From Diacronema lutheri (taxonomy: Eukaryota > Haptophyta > Pavlovophyceae > Pavlovales > Pavlovaceae): DNA of 64,000 nucleotides. This document shows positions 41,762-51,900 of this stretch, in pieces; the first letter of the stretch is position 1, and each line of letters begins with the position of its first letter. The notes under the pieces are model-generated. The model worked only from the letters and a program-made list of their open reading frames with translations, was not told where the DNA came from and searched no databases. The stretch is taken from positions 124,001 to 188,000 of the forward strand of contig JAGTXO010000044.1 of NCBI GenBank assembly GCA_019448385.1. Reading direction: 5' to 3'. The position numbers were made by a program, and so were the translations under genes.

Positions 41762-42640
41762 ATGACCGGGTTCGACGTCAACGTGTGCGCCGCAAAATGG
41801 AAGGAGCTCAAGGTGGGAGAGCACGGTGACATAGCGGTGGAGGAATTCCTCGACGCGTGCGACAGTATCATCTCCATCCTCGACGCCATGGGCTCGGGCC
41901 TCGGCATGGTCAAGTCCGACATGACGGGCAACGTCGGCCACATCCGGCGCAACGCCGCGAAATTTGGCCCGGGCGTCACGCTGCAGGCCATGGTGAAGAA
42001 GGACATCGAGGACAAGGTGGAGGGGAAGGATGGATCGACTGCCTTGTCACTGCTTTGGCTTAAGCGGTGCGCGGGCGTCCACCTCCCCCTCGCGCGCCGC
42101 ACGTCCCCGCAGGTGGCGCCGCGGGCTCACGAGTGGCGAGCGTGCGCGCTTCGCTGCCGCACTCCCAGGGCCCTGCATTTCCTCGACCAGCTGATCGTGC
42201 ATCTGCTCAAAAACGCAGGCATGGAAGTCGCCGACGCCGGTCGCGCGGCCTACGCCGACACGCTCACCCACCACCACAACTTTGCCGTGCGCCAGATCTT
42301 CAAGGCGCGCGCGCGCGCGCGTACGTGCGAGCTCGCGCGCGAGCGCTATGGCGCGGGAGGGGTCGTGGACGGCGGGCGAGGTCGTGAAAGGCGCGCATGG
42401 CGCGCGCAGAGCTAAGTCGGCGGGAAAGCTCACACGCGCCAAGCGCGATACCTGCGCGTGTCGCGCTGTGCCGCGCCTCAGGTCGCGATCACGGCTGTGC
42501 CGTACCGCAAGGATTTCATGGCCAAGATTGCAGGCTCGGAAGAGCAGGCGATGCCCGCGCTTGCCGGAATCAGCCCAAGCTTCTCGAACGCCGTGCTCGC
42601 CATTCACTTTTTCCTCCTCGCTGCGGCTGTGGAGAAGTGA
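41762..42640 (+). CDS. Glycolipid transfer protein (GLTP family), 199 aa
   Basis: Cytosolic carrier of glycosphingolipids or ceramide-1-phosphate between membranes. Exons 41762-42066, 42169-42304 and 42482-42640. Intron 1 (102 nt) is GT-AG; intron 2 (177 nt) is GC-AG (AAG|GCGCGC to CTCAG). Splicing gives LLWLKRALHFLDQLIVHLL and VRQIFKVAITAVPYRKDF. Conserved ligand-site residues are in place: the Asp/Asn/Lys helix (MVKSDMTGNVGHIRRN), Trp of LLWLKR and His of THHHNFAVRQ. The length matches the family (about 200-210 aa). It converges on the amidohydrolase with 48 bp between stops. Ligand preference cannot be told. Confidence 0.88.
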
Positions 42641-42688
42641 CCGAAAGCCCAGCCGCAGACAGGGCATTCGCGACTTCGAGGAGTGTCA

Positions 42689-44446
42689 TCAAACGCTTGG
42701 CAAGGTCGGGTCGTACAGTGTGCGCCCTTTCTCGTACTGAGAGAGTCGCGGTTCGACGGCGCCGCTGCCAATGGCGCCGTCGAGGCACATGGCCGCTCGG
42801 TACTCCACCTCGGCGGCGGCGGAGGCGGGCGTCGCGCTCGGCTCGGTCAGCTCGGGTGAGCGGTACTCGGGCTGCAGCGCGAGCAGCAGCTCGCGCAGCT
42901 TGGTGAGGTCGACGCCTGTTGGCGAGCCGTCTGCGACTGTCTGCGTGCCCCCGACCCATGCGGCGGCAAGCGCGCTGCCCGCGCCGGGCGCTTGCGTGCG
43001 CGAGCCGAGGATGAGCAGCGCGAGCGGGTCCGTGCGCGGCAGGAGAGAGAGCGCGGTGAGATCCCACAGCGTTACGTCGGCGAGCCGACCGACGGCGAGC
43101 TCGCCGCCGCCGCGCTCGCCGCCGCAGTTGACCGAGCGGTAGCCGTTGCGCGCGCAGAGCGTGAGCGCGGTCTGGCGCGCGGTGGACCAACTTCGGTACT
43201 CGGGTGTGCTGACGGCGTGGAGGACTGTCGTGAGCTTGAGCACCTCGAGCATGTCTTGCCCGTCCGACGATGCGGAGCCGTCGCAGCCAATGGCCACGTT
43301 GACGCCGTGCGCTTGGTAGGTCGCGAGGGGCATTACGCCCGAGCCGAGACGGAGGTTGCTCATCGGGCAGTGGATGACGCTTGCTCCGGTCGCGGCCATC
43401 AGCTTGGCCTCGTCGTCGGTCAGCCAGCACGAGTGCGCGCATGTTGTTCCGGGCAGCTCGAGGAAGCCCGCCTCGTGCAGGTGGCGCACGGCCGAGCCGG
43501 ACGGGAGCGACTGGCGCGCCATCATCGCCTGCGCGCGCGTCTCGAGCAGGTGGGTGTGCCCGGCGAGGCCGTACTTCTTGCGGATGGCCGTCGCGCCGCG
43601 GAGCATCTCAGGCGAGCAGCTGAACGCCGTCACCGGCCCAATGACGACGTGGATGCCCTCATCCGGACGGTGGAACCGCTCGACGCACTCCTCCCACAGC
43701 CGCAGCTGCGCCGCCGTCCGCGCCGGGTCGTTCGAGCCTGGCGTCTCGCGAAGCATGCCGTCGGTGCGCATGCCGCCGCAGCGGCAGCCGGCGGCGTGCG
43801 CGCGCACATTGGTCTCGCCTGCGCTCGAGCAGATCGGGATATAGTTCCAGTACATTTGCGACAGATCGTCGTCGTTGAGCATGGGGCTGATGAAGGCGCG
43901 CACGCCGACCGCGCGGTACGCTGCGACGGCCGCAGCCATGTCGCCCGCGTCGCGGATGAAGAGGTGGTCGAGGACGGCCGTGCAGCCTGAAAGAAGCGCC
44001 TCGACACCACAAAGCATCGCCGAAATGCCCACCGCAAGCGCCGGCGTCTGCGTGTAGCTGTCCGCGCCGTGCCAGCCGCACGCGCCGCGCGGCTCGTGCT
44101 GGATGAGGCCGAGGACCCACAGCTCAAGGGGGAGAGGCTTGATTAGGCCGCGCACCCAGTGCTCAATGCTGTGCGTGTGCGCGTTAAAAAAGCCAGGAAG
44201 AAGCATCCGCTGCGAGCCGTCGAGCACGCGGCCGGGTGCGTCGGGCGGCGTGAGCGTGTTCGCGTCCGAAATTGCGGCGATCACGCCGCCGGCGATCAGC
44301 ACATCGCGCCGCGCATACGCGTCACCTTCGGACGCGGGGACGAGAACGTTGCGCAGCAGCGTTGGCACTGCCTCCGGCCTTGCGTTGCTCACGAGAGAGA
44401 GCGGGGAGAGGTCGTCGCGGGGATCCGCCCGATCGTGCTGGTCCAT
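42689..44446 (-). CDS. Amidohydrolase (TrzN/AtzA/S-adenosylhomocysteine-deaminase type), 585 aa
   Basis: Metal-dependent hydrolase of the amidohydrolase superfamily, subgroup of guanine/adenosine deaminases and triazine hydrolases. ATG 44446 (MDQHDRADPRDDL) is chosen; the frame extends upstream to 44830 without conserved sequence. Metal ligands are visible: LLPGFFNAHTHSIEHW (HxH), LAGHTHLLETRAQ (His), CAHSCWLTDDE (second-shell His), and IGCDGSASSDGQDM (Asp). The C-terminal small beta domain (RLADVTLWDLTAL) is present. No leader, so probably cytosolic. The substrate is not predictable; a nucleobase or methylthioadenosine-like deamination is a reasonable hypothesis. Confidence 0.82.
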   Translation of the reverse strand: MDQHDRADPRDDLSPLSLVSNARPEAVPTLLRNVLVPASEGDAYARRDVLIAGGVIAAISDANTLTPPDAPGRVLDGSQRMLLPGFFNAHTHSIEHWVRGLIKPLPLELWVLGLIQHEPRGACGWHGADSYTQTPALAVGISAMLCGVEALLSGCTAVLDHLFIRDAGDMAAAVAAYRAVGVRAFISPMLNDDDLSQMYWNYIPICSSAGETNVRAHAAGCRCGGMRTDGMLRETPGSNDPARTAAQLRLWEECVERFHRPDEGIHVVIGPVTAFSCSPEMLRGATAIRKKYGLAGHTHLLETRAQAMMARQSLPSGSAVRHLHEAGFLELPGTTCAHSCWLTDDEAKLMAATGASVIHCPMSNLRLGSGVMPLATYQAHGVNVAIGCDGSASSDGQDMLEVLKLTTVLHAVSTPEYRSWSTARQTALTLCARNGYRSVNCGGERGGGELAVGRLADVTLWDLTALSLLPRTDPLALLILGSRTQAPGAGSALAAAWVGGTQTVADGSPTGVDLTKLRELLLALQPEYRSPELTEPSATPASAAAEVEYRAAMCLDGAIGSGAVEPRLSQYEKGRTLYDPTLPSV

Positions 44447-45210
44447 ATTTATTCGCGGAATGGGGCGCGCCTTTCGGCAGGGTCGTTCTTCCTGCCAGAA
44501 GGAAATCTCTGCAAGCCATGCACTTTCCAAAGAAATCCCTTTCCCGCCCAAAACGGGCGTGAGGCAACGACGAGAGTAGCGAGCGATGAGCGCGGAGATG
44601 GTCAACAGCGCGCGCGCTGCGCGGCGCGGCGCGGCGATTGGGCGCGCGCTGCGCAGGACCGCGGCGATGGCGGCGTTCAGCGCGGCCGATACCCGCCGCG
44701 CCGCGTTCTCACCATTCCGCGGCGTTGCACAGGGCCGCGGCGACACAGCCGACAGTGCGGCGACATTGCGGGCGCGCGTGCGGCCGACGGCCGTCGGGTG
44801 CAGGCGGTGCAGCGCGCTCCAGGTGAGCAAAGCGCACGACGGCGTGCGAACGAGAGGGACTTGCGTGGCGCGCGGGGGGGGGGGGGGGGGGGGGGGGGGT
44901 TGGGGTGGAAGAGCCTTGGTCGGGTGCGCTCGAGCGCGTCGGCGCGGCGTGCTCGACGGCGGCGACTGCGGCGAAGACAGCGGCGACGACGACGGCGACG
45001 ACGACAGCGCCGCTGCTGGCGGCGACGCCGAGGGTTGAGACGGCTAAGGCTCCCATCCCCTCCCCCATTCCCCCCCCGGGGGGGGGGGGGAGGGGCCCCC
45101 CGGGAGGGGGGGCGGCTACAAAAGGCATGCGCGCGCGCGTGCATGCGGCCCAGGCGGACGCTGGGCCGAGACAAGCGTGGCGCGCTACACCGCGGCACCA
45201 CCGCGGCGGG
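44447..45210. other. Intergenic region with G/C homopolymers
   Basis: No confident gene. It contains G26 at 44874-44899, and C8/G13/A/G4/C6-type runs between about 45068 and 45113. A plus-strand frame with ATG 44586 and minus-strand frames here have strongly biased composition (Ala/Arg/Thr or Val/Ala) and no recognisable motif. Sequence quality may be low. Confidence 0.5.
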
Positions 45211-45915
45211 TCATCGATCCGCTCGCGCGCGCTGCAGGACGAAGAGCGTGCCGCGGCTGCCGCGCACGACGCGCATGTCACCATCGCTGAATGTAGACGT
45301 GATACGGCCCCGCGGTCGCGGCAGCGGCACGCGCAGCGGGCCGAGCGGGGCTCCGCGCAGCTCCGACTCGGTGAAGGTGATCGCAAACGAGGCGGGCTCG
45401 TCCCCGTCGCGCTCCACGAGCCCGCGGACGCAGAGCACAAGCGGCTTGCCGACGGGTGGGCGCAGTGTCACCGTATTATCGACGACGCCCGCCGCTAGAT
45501 CAACGATCTGCTCGTTGGACGCGCCCAGGAAGGCGACGTCCTGCCCGCCTGCGAGCGCGGGTGCAAACCGGAAGAACACCTTGTAAGCCTCGCCAAACAC
45601 TTGCTGCAGCGGGTCACGTGGCGCTGCGTCTGCGCCCGCGCCAATGTCCGTCGAGTACACGAGCGACCAGCGGCCGTCAATCGCGAGCCGATCGGAGGGC
45701 ACCGCCTCGAGCGCTGCAAGCGCCGCAAGGAAGGCTGCTCTCGCCTTGGGCGTGCGCTCTCGCCTCACCTCGGCAATCGTGGCGAGCACCGCGCGCTTTA
45801 GCTCGGCCGTGGCGCCACTCGATGCGCCCATCCGCACGGCGCCAAGCCTGGCGCGATCAACACGCATGAGGGCGTGCGACCAGCCTAGTGCGATGATCGA
45901 GTACACGAGAGCCAT
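45211..45915 (-). CDS. Plastid lipid-associated protein (fibrillin/PAP), 234 aa
   Basis: Fibrillins bind plastoglobules and thylakoids and carry small lipophilic molecules. The domain is recognisable: IDGRWSLVYSTD near residue 84, then DPLQQVFGEAYKVFFRFAP, and the C-terminal GRITSTFSDGDMRVVRGSRG with GTLFVLQR, the usual ending. ATG 45915 gives a hydrophobic leader (MALVYSIIALGWSHALM) plus a basic stretch, suited to a complex plastid. Its 5' flank is interrupted: 31 bp upstream of the ATG begins the target-site TTA of a 6.6-kb nested transposon. Before insertion it was probably divergent from the ALDH gene now starting at 52690, about 130 bp away. Confidence 0.82.
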   Translation of the reverse strand: MALVYSIIALGWSHALMRVDRARLGAVRMGASSGATAELKRAVLATIAEVRRERTPKARAAFLAALAALEAVPSDRLAIDGRWSLVYSTDIGAGADAAPRDPLQQVFGEAYKVFFRFAPALAGGQDVAFLGASNEQIVDLAAGVVDNTVTLRPPVGKPLVLCVRGLVERDGDEPASFAITFTESELRGAPLGPLRVPLPRPRGRITSTFSDGDMRVVRGSRGTLFVLQRARADR

Positions 45916-45949
45916 TGTTTGAACCAACCATGTTTTTGGGTCTGGCTTA

Positions 45950-45971
45950 GGGCCAGTCTTGACCAAAGTAG
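45950..45971 (+). repeat. Left TIR of outer Harbinger-type element
   Basis: 22 bp, matches the reverse complement of 52568-52589 with a single A/G difference at the sixth base; preceded by TTA. Confidence 0.85.
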
Positions 45972-46024
45972 GATTTTGCAGAAGTAGGAAATGGGTTTTC
46001 TTTTTTCCTACTTTTTGGGCAGGA

Positions 46025-46034
46025 GTAGGTTTTT
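46025..46034. repeat. Left copy of direct repeat GTAGGTTTTT flanking the inner element
   Basis: GTAGGTTTTT at 46025-46034 recurs at 50984-50993. The copies bracket sequences ending in inverted CAGCGTTCTCC / GGAGAACGCTG (46036-46046 and about 50967-50977). They are the likely target duplication of the inner transposon; the exact TSD length (8-10 bp) is uncertain. Confidence 0.65.
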
Positions 46035-46202
46035 CCAGCGTTCTCCCTTCGCTGCGCTGGCGTCAGTGACGCGTCGCCTCGCAACGATGGCCGCGCGTGA
46101 CGATGTGACGTGACGTTCGTCACCGTCGCGGCATCGCGTGAGGGTGACGAGTGACGGTCGCGAAGATCGTCGCGACGATGAGCGCCGGCACACTTCCAAC
46201 AG

Positions 46203-46306
46203 CCATGTCGCCAGTAACCGCGAGCGCGCCGTAGGCGTCTTCCCGGGGAGACGCCTACGGCGACGCCCCCCCACTCGCGGCGGCTACTGGCGTCGCCCAC
46301 GACCAC
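46203..46306. repeat. Large imperfect foldback hairpin in the inner element
   Basis: A perfect 14-bp stem (46227-46240 with 46249-46262; loop TCCCGGGG) is nested in a longer imperfect palindrome: TCGCCAGTAACCGCGAG on the left against CTCGCGGCGGCTACTGGCG on the right. Confidence 0.75.
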
Positions 46307-46612
46307 GTCTCGAAGCTGCGCCATGAAGCCGCTCTTAACCTGCTCGCCTCGCTTGCTCGCAATTGCGCTGGGACGTTCGCGCGGCGCCAGGACGCGGAAA
46401 TCTTTTGCTCCGTGCTCGCCGGCGTGCCGCCGGCCGGGCGCGCAGCTCTGCGGTCTCGGTGCGTGCTCACCGTCGATATTGTCGTCGTGCTCAATGGCAT
46501 GGGCTTGGCGCCCCAGCTCGCGCAGACACCGTGCGAGCTTAAGTCGAACTCGTACTGCCCCACGCGCTACGACCAGTCGGACACGCGTCGCTGTCAGGCC
46601 GCTGAGAGCGGC
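46266..46612 (+). other. Open coding-like fragment inside the hAT-like element
   Basis: In the plus frame this reads as ordinary protein (VSKLRHEAALNLLASLARN, RRQDAEIFCSVLAGVPPAG, VLTVDIVVVLNGMG), with no ATG at its start and no recognised family. It may be an exon of a captured gene or of a second element-encoded protein. Its end overlaps the 3' end of the minus-strand gene at 46594. Confidence 0.3.
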
Positions 46613-47734
46613 GGGCGGCGGCCGTCGGCGGCAAACGGCGGCGCGAGGGCGCCCAGCTCGACGGGGTGCCCTACGAGCGTGCGCTGCAAGGTCGCCACCT
46701 GCCGCCAACCGCGCGCAACATTTGCGTCCGCGTCCAGCTCCGCCTTTGTGGGCACGTCGGCGGGCCGAGCGGCATTCGACTCGTCGGATGCACCTTCTGG
46801 CCCGAGCGCACGCGCGTCATGGCCGCGCGCGAGCGCGACGACCGCGTGCGTGATCGCGCCGCGCAGCCGCTCCGCCGCCTTCGCGTGCTCGCCGCGCTCG
46901 ACGAGACGGAGCGCAAGCGCAGCTTCGCCGCCACCGCCGCCGCCGCCGCCGGCCAGGCGTTCGTGCTGTTCGTCAACGGACGGAGCGTCGGCGGGGGCGT
47001 CGGGCGTCGCGGCCGCGCGCGCCACGTCGTCCGCCACGCACGGGCGCAGCGCCTCGCGCGCGGCGCACGCGGCGACGCTCGCGCTCACCGCGGCGCTGAC
47101 CGGCGCGCCGTCCATGCCGGCATCGTCGCCAGCACCTACGAGCTGGCGCGCGTGTACCGCGAGCGCCTGCAAGCGTTGCGTGCGCTCCGCGGCGAAGAGG
47201 GAGAGCAGGAGCTGCGCGGATGAGCGCGCTGCGGCGCCGAGCCCGCGTGCGCCATCCGCGCCGGCCGAGCCGAGCGCGCGCAGCGTGGCAGACGCGTCGC
47301 CGTCATTGGCCGCGCACGCGGCTGCGCGCAGCGCGGCGGCGGCGGGCAGCGCGGCGGCGGCTTCGGCGGCTGTCGAGATGGCCGGCGCGCCTGCGCCGTC
47401 CGCGCCGTCCGCCGCGAGCTCGGCGAGGGCTGCGAACCGCACGGCCGCGCCGTCGAGGTCGCCCGCGATAATCCGCGCGATCGCGCAGCGCGGCGCGCGG
47501 CGGCGGCGCGCTGGCCACGGAGGGGAAGCCTGCGTCGAGCGCTCCGGCGAGCGCGGCACGCGCGTCGGCGCACGTGCCAACGGGGGCGTCGGCGTCGAGC
47601 GCGCGCGCGGCGCGGCGCGCGACGTCGGCGGCGCGCGCGCAGCCGAGCGCGTCCGAGCGGCGCGCGGACTCTAAGCCGAGCGTCTCGGCACACGCCGTGC
47701 ACACCTCGGCGATGCGCGCGAGCTCGGTGCGCAT
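46594..47734 (-). pseudogene. Unknown helical-repeat gene, frameshifted, carried by the hAT-like element
   Basis: ATG 47734 starts MRTELARIAEVCTACAETLG and continues to GALDAGFPSVASAPPP; near 47490-47530 the coding-like frame shifts by one base to CAIARIIAGDLDGAAVRFAA and runs to a stop at 46594. The protein is Ala-rich, helical and TPR-like in places (ALALRLVERGEHAKAAERL). No intron with normal borders explains the shift, so it is either a pseudogene or contains a sequencing error. It is not transposase-like, suggesting a captured host gene fragment. Confidence 0.45.
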
Positions 47735-47774
47735 CGCCGACGCACCGTGCGCGCCGGGCGCGTCGGCTTGACAT

Positions 47775-48115
47775 GGAAGCCTGCGGCGTTGTGGACGGCG
47801 CTTGCCGCCGGCGCAGCGACGGCGGTCGGATCGCGGTGCGGGGTAGGTGCGTGGGGGTGTCCACCCCTACCGCGTCATGCCGCGTCCTTGCCGCTACAGT
47901 CGTCCCGGCGTGCACAGGGTTAGCGCTCTGCCTGCGGACGTGCGCTGCGCGCTCTCTGCCGCTCACTACGTTCGTTGCCCCGCGGCCAAGTTCCCGCCCA
48001 TCGCAGAAATGAAAGTGTCCTTAGCCACACTTACTTTAATGTGATTTGAGACGACGACGCATCCGACTGGACAGCGGGAACAGGAGCACGTGCGCGGAGC
48101 GAGGAGTCACCGAAT
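47775..48115. other. Non-coding spacer in the hAT-like element
   Basis: About 340 bp between the captured gene-like frame and the transposase stop. Nothing recognisable; AT content rises near 48000-48060. Confidence 0.4.
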
Positions 48116-50815
48116 CTAACTTATGACGATGCTCTTTCCGACCTCGGGGTAGGTGCGTCGCATGTAGCACATGAAGCGCTTGTTCATGCGTAGGATGACA
48201 AGCCTTTCGAGCTCCTCGTGGCCAAGGAGCGAGTTGCCGTCCGTCAGCACGGTGTTGGCGCACGACAGCATGCGCTCGCAGAAGCTCTCAGCCATGAGCG
48301 AGCCGACCTGGCCCCACGAGCGGCTCGCCATCAGCGGGATGTAGCCAAAGGTCGGATGCTTGTCGATGGTGCCGTTGTTGAGCAGGTTGCCGCGGTAGAA
48401 TCTGCCGAGCGGCAGGCCGACGAGATCGTCGACCACATCGGGGCGCCGCGAAATCTCGCAGCCGGGAAACTCGACGGCGAGGTTGATTTGCGTGCGCAGC
48501 CAGGCATCGACCTGCGTCGTCACCCGCTCGCGCAGCGCGTGCTCGAGCGCGGCGTGGTTGGTCTGCTCGTCGGACAGCTGCGCCTGCGCGAGCGGCGTCC
48601 AACTACTCTCGAGCGCATGCGGCGCGCCGCGCGTTGGCGTGAGCGGCACGCTCGCGGCTGCTGGGAAGGCAGCAGCTGCTGGAAGGGGCGCAGCAGCGGC
48701 AGCGGCCGCTTCCGCGTTAAACCTGTCGACCTGCTTCTCGAACTTGATCATCTCATTGATGAGGAGCGCGCGCGCAGCTTTTCGCTCGCTGACGGAGAAA
48801 TGACTGCAGCCCTTGGTGCGCACGTCCAGCACAGTGGCGAGCTGCTCGCGCGGCGTGATGGTGATCCGCGCGTCGGAGACTGGCTCCTCGATGTCCTTGC
48901 CGCAAAACCGGCGCTGAAATTCGACGAGTGCGCGCTTCAGGCACTCCTTGCCAAGCGGCGTCATGTCCGCGACGTCGCACATCTCGCGCGCGTGCTCAAC
49001 CGAAGAACCGGCAGACACCTTGTCCCTCTTGATGATCGCAACTGCGCGACGGGCGACAAAAGCGCACGCCAGGTGGTCAAGCCAGCACGCAAACACCCGG
49101 GGCGCAATCAGCGCGCGCGCACGCTGGTTGCTTTTCAGCGCTGCCTCGAGCTTGAGAAGCACGAGGGGGACGTACGGGCCCACAAACATCTTCTCCTTCT
49201 GCGCGAGCGTGGTCAGGTGCTTGGTCTGGTTGAGGATGGCCTCGAACTCGCGAGCAGTCTGCCACTGTACGTCAGTCAGCTGCGGGCACGTGTCCTTGAC
49301 CTGGTCAAACTGGCTCATGTGCGTCGCGAGCGGGCGCTCCATCCGCACGACTGACTTGAGGAGCATGTGCGTCGCGAGCGGGCGCTCCATCCGCACGACT
49401 GACTTGAGGAGCATGAGGCGTGAGGCGACTCGCGTCGTAGTGAGGTCGACCGCCAGCTTGATTTCGGGCGCCTAAAGGGATAGTAAGGGGCAATTGGTCG
49501 CAAATCAATTCACGCCGCACACGTCGCGTCGCGCGCGCGGCCTTTGCTGGGAGCGCGCCGCACCTTCAGTACGCGCGCCATGTCGTGGAGGACCGAGAGG
49601 CGGCTGCTGTAGCTGAACCACACGGCGAGCTTGTGGATCCGGTTGATGAGCACCTGCCCCTCCTTAAAGGGATTGACGACTCTGCCCTTCTTGGAGCGCA
49701 CGAGGTCGCCGATGGCCGACTTGCCAACCTTGTCGCCGTCGTGCATCAAGCACACGTTGCTGTCGAGGACATCGAGCTCGTTGCCAACTCCTGCAGCTGC
49801 TCGGTCGGACGTGACGACGCCAATGAGCTCGCTGAGCTCGATTCCGGCGAGCGCCTCGATGCGCGACTGCAGCGTGTCCGCGACGGTCACGTTGGTGTTG
49901 TCCCTGTCGTGCCGGACGAACACGATCGCGCATGTTGCTGTCGAAGTCGGGCGGGATGAACTGCAAGCCGGCCGCCTGATACTTGGCGTGGTTGGCGAGA
50001 GTGCCGCCGTCGTGGATGAGCTGCATGAACGGATTGCCCTTAGCCTCCTCGTGCATCTTCTTAATGAGGAAGATGAGGTACGCTTCGAAGCACGCGAACT
50101 CAGCGTTCACGTAGTCGGTGAGCTGCTTGGACGTGAGCAAGGCAGGTTTGTGCTCGTCGGTACTGAACAGCGAGAGCATCGTCTTATACTCCTCGGCGTC
50201 GAACGTGCGCTTCGAGATGAGCTGCGGCGTGTATATGTAGAATCGCGCCTGCCCCGCGAGCTGCTTGCGCGCGCGGTCCGCCGCAAAGTGCGCGTCAAGC
50301 TTTCCCTGGGAGCGCTTGCCTAGCGCGGTGAGGCTGGAGACAGCCGCGCCGTCCGCACGTGCGCCCGCGCTCCCGAGCGCCTCCATGTCCGACGCGAGCC
50401 TCGCTCTCTTGGCGTCAAAGCGCGCTGCGCCCGCCGCGCCCCCGTCCGTCGTGGCCGAGTGGAACTCACGCAGGTGCTGACCGGCGGCCGAGGTGACGAG
50501 GCGATTGTTCTTCTTGTCAATCGAGCAACGCAAGATTGTGTTGCACCTCTTGTCGAGCCCGACGACCACGTTGCAAATGCAATTGCCCACTTTGTGCCAC
50601 GACTTCGGCGCATCGTCGGCGAGCAGGTTGACGTCGTCCCAAACCTTGGATTTGACGCCCGGCGGCGGCGCATGGACGTAGAGCGATGGGACGGGTACAC
50701 CATTGCGCTCGGGCAGCGGCGCATCCGCCGCTGCCGCCGGCGCTGTCGCCGCCGCCGCCGTCGCCGCCGCCGCCGCTGCCGGCGCTGCGGCCCGCCCGAT
50801 GAGGTGAGCGCGCAT
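48116..50815 (-). pseudogene. hAT-like transposase with BED-type zinc finger, frameshifted
   Basis: Minus-strand reading from ATG 50815. The N-terminal part has a BED-finger-like pattern (WHKVGNCICNVVVGLDKRC, then AAGQHLREFH). The middle contains ANHAKYQAAGLQFIPPDFDSN, then a one-base frame change near 49925 into AIVFVRHDRDNTNVTVAD and ELDVLDSNVCLMHDGDKVGK. A 92-nt GT-AG intron (49472-49563, AAG|GTGCGG to TTTAG) joins MARVLK to APEIKLAVDLTTTRVASRL. The C-terminus (GHEELERLVILRMNKRF) resembles the hAT dimerisation region. A 48-bp tandem duplication adds 16 residues. The frame change makes the copy non-functional unless it is a sequencing error. Confidence 0.65.
49319..49414 (-). repeat. Perfect 48-bp in-frame tandem duplication in the transposase
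   Basis: 49319-49366 and 49367-49414 are identical; each encodes MLLKSVVRMERPLATH. The lack of any difference shows the duplication is recent. Confidence 0.92.
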
Positions 50816-50983
50816 CGTCGCTTTCGTCGCGACTTCGTCGCGACCGTCGCGCTGCAAGTGACGAAATCGTCGGCGTCGCCACCGTCACTGTCTCACGCTG
50901 TGACGGGCAGTCGCGACCGTCACTGGACGCGAGCAGCGAAGATCGTCGCGAAGATTTTAGTGACTGGAGAACGCTGCCGGTGG

Positions 50984-50993
50984 GTAGGTTTTT
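50984..50993. repeat. Right copy of direct repeat GTAGGTTTTT
   Basis: Second copy of the 10-bp repeat at 46025-46034; followed by the continuation of the Harbinger element. Confidence 0.65.
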
Positions 50994-51043
50994 TGTGCGC
51001 GCGGTGATGCTTGGGTTACATAGGGAGCGTGTTATGTCCCACG

Positions 51044-51900
51044 ATGCACGCCGAAGGCGCACGGCTCTATCGCGCACGGCGTAGGCGCGCCGCGATCTAC
51101 GCGGCATGTGCGCGGGTGATTCACTCCGCCGCGGCGGCCGCGCTGGTCTTTGTGACGGACAATGTGCCAACGACGCCCGCCGACCGAGCGAAACCACGCC
51201 CGCGCGACCGTTCGAAGGTGATGCGCGATATTGCACACGACCTCACGGACGCCGAGTTCAAGCGCTGCTATCGGATGGACAAGGCGACGTTTCAGCATCT
51301 CCTCGAGTGTATCCGCCCGCATGTCGCGGTCAGAGACAGTCGTCGTGGCGACGGGCTCGACTTGGACCTCATGCTTTCGATGGCTCTATCGTGGCTGCGA
51401 GGCGTGAGCGACTTGGACATCTGGCGACTGCACAGAGGGGTTTACGTCGTTCGCGACGGGAAACGTGGCGGCGGGGTGTGGCGTGGGCAGCGTTCGCGCA
51501 TCCCGTTGCGCGCTCAACTCTGCCTTGCCCGCATCGTGCGTTCTCGCACCATACGCAGGCCGTGCGCGCGCGGCGCGCCGCGCGCGCCTGCCGCGCGCAG
51601 TTCCACTTTCTATTACGTGCTTTGGGTCGTCATCGCCGCGCTCAACAAGGGCCTCGACCGCGAGATGGACTTCCCTTTCCGCGACCGAGCAGCGCTGGCC
51701 GATCTCGAGCGCAGGTTCGCGGAGCGCTGGGGGAAAGAGGCGCGGTTCTTGTACCGCGGCCTGCGACTTGAGCTTCTGCTGGAGCACTTTGATGCTGAGC
51801 AGCTCGTTCACGATCACCGCGATTGCATCCTGTTGCGACTTGAGGAAGCTGTCGACCGGGAAGTTGCCGTCCATTGGCGCGCCGCGCCGCGCCGCCGGAG
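51044..51900 (+). pseudogene. Truncated PIF/Harbinger-like transposase, N-terminal part
   Basis: ATG 51044. It resembles the N-terminal half of HARBI1-type nucleases: LTDAEFKRCYRMDKATFQHL, DLMLSMALSWLRGVSDLDIW, then after low-quality sequence STFYYVLWVVIAALNKGL and FPFRDRAALADLERRF. In intact proteins RLHRGV and STFYYVLW would be nearly adjacent, so an intron or insertion lies between about 51440 and 51600; its acceptor looks like GCGCGCAG, but I could not fix the donor in a matching phase. The DDE catalytic domain expected downstream is absent, so the gene is truncated. Confidence 0.6.

Larger units (their letters stand above)
46035..50983. mobile_element. hAT-like element (inner), about 4.95 kb, nested in the Harbinger element
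   Basis: The element lies between direct repeats GTAGGTTTTT. Short inverted ends CAGCGTTCTCC (left) and GGAGAACGCTG (right) and subterminal clusters of TCGCGACGA/GTGACG-type motifs in both ends (46080-46190 and 50815-50965) mark its termini. It encodes a hAT-like transposase on the minus strand (50815 to 48116) and carries extra gene-like sequence at 46266-47734. Removing it and one direct repeat joins the left and right pieces of the Harbinger element continuously. The superfamily assignment rests on transposase features and is less certain than the nesting. Confidence 0.7.

Noticed and set aside
44586-45038. Plus-strand ORF next to the amidohydrolase
   Set aside because: It crosses the G26 homopolymer and shows only biased Ala/Gly/Asp composition.
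46027-46034. Strict 8-bp hAT target duplication AGGTTTTT
   Set aside because: The repeat is 10 bp and the two element ends do not line up perfectly at either 8 or 10 bp, so I did not commit to an exact length.
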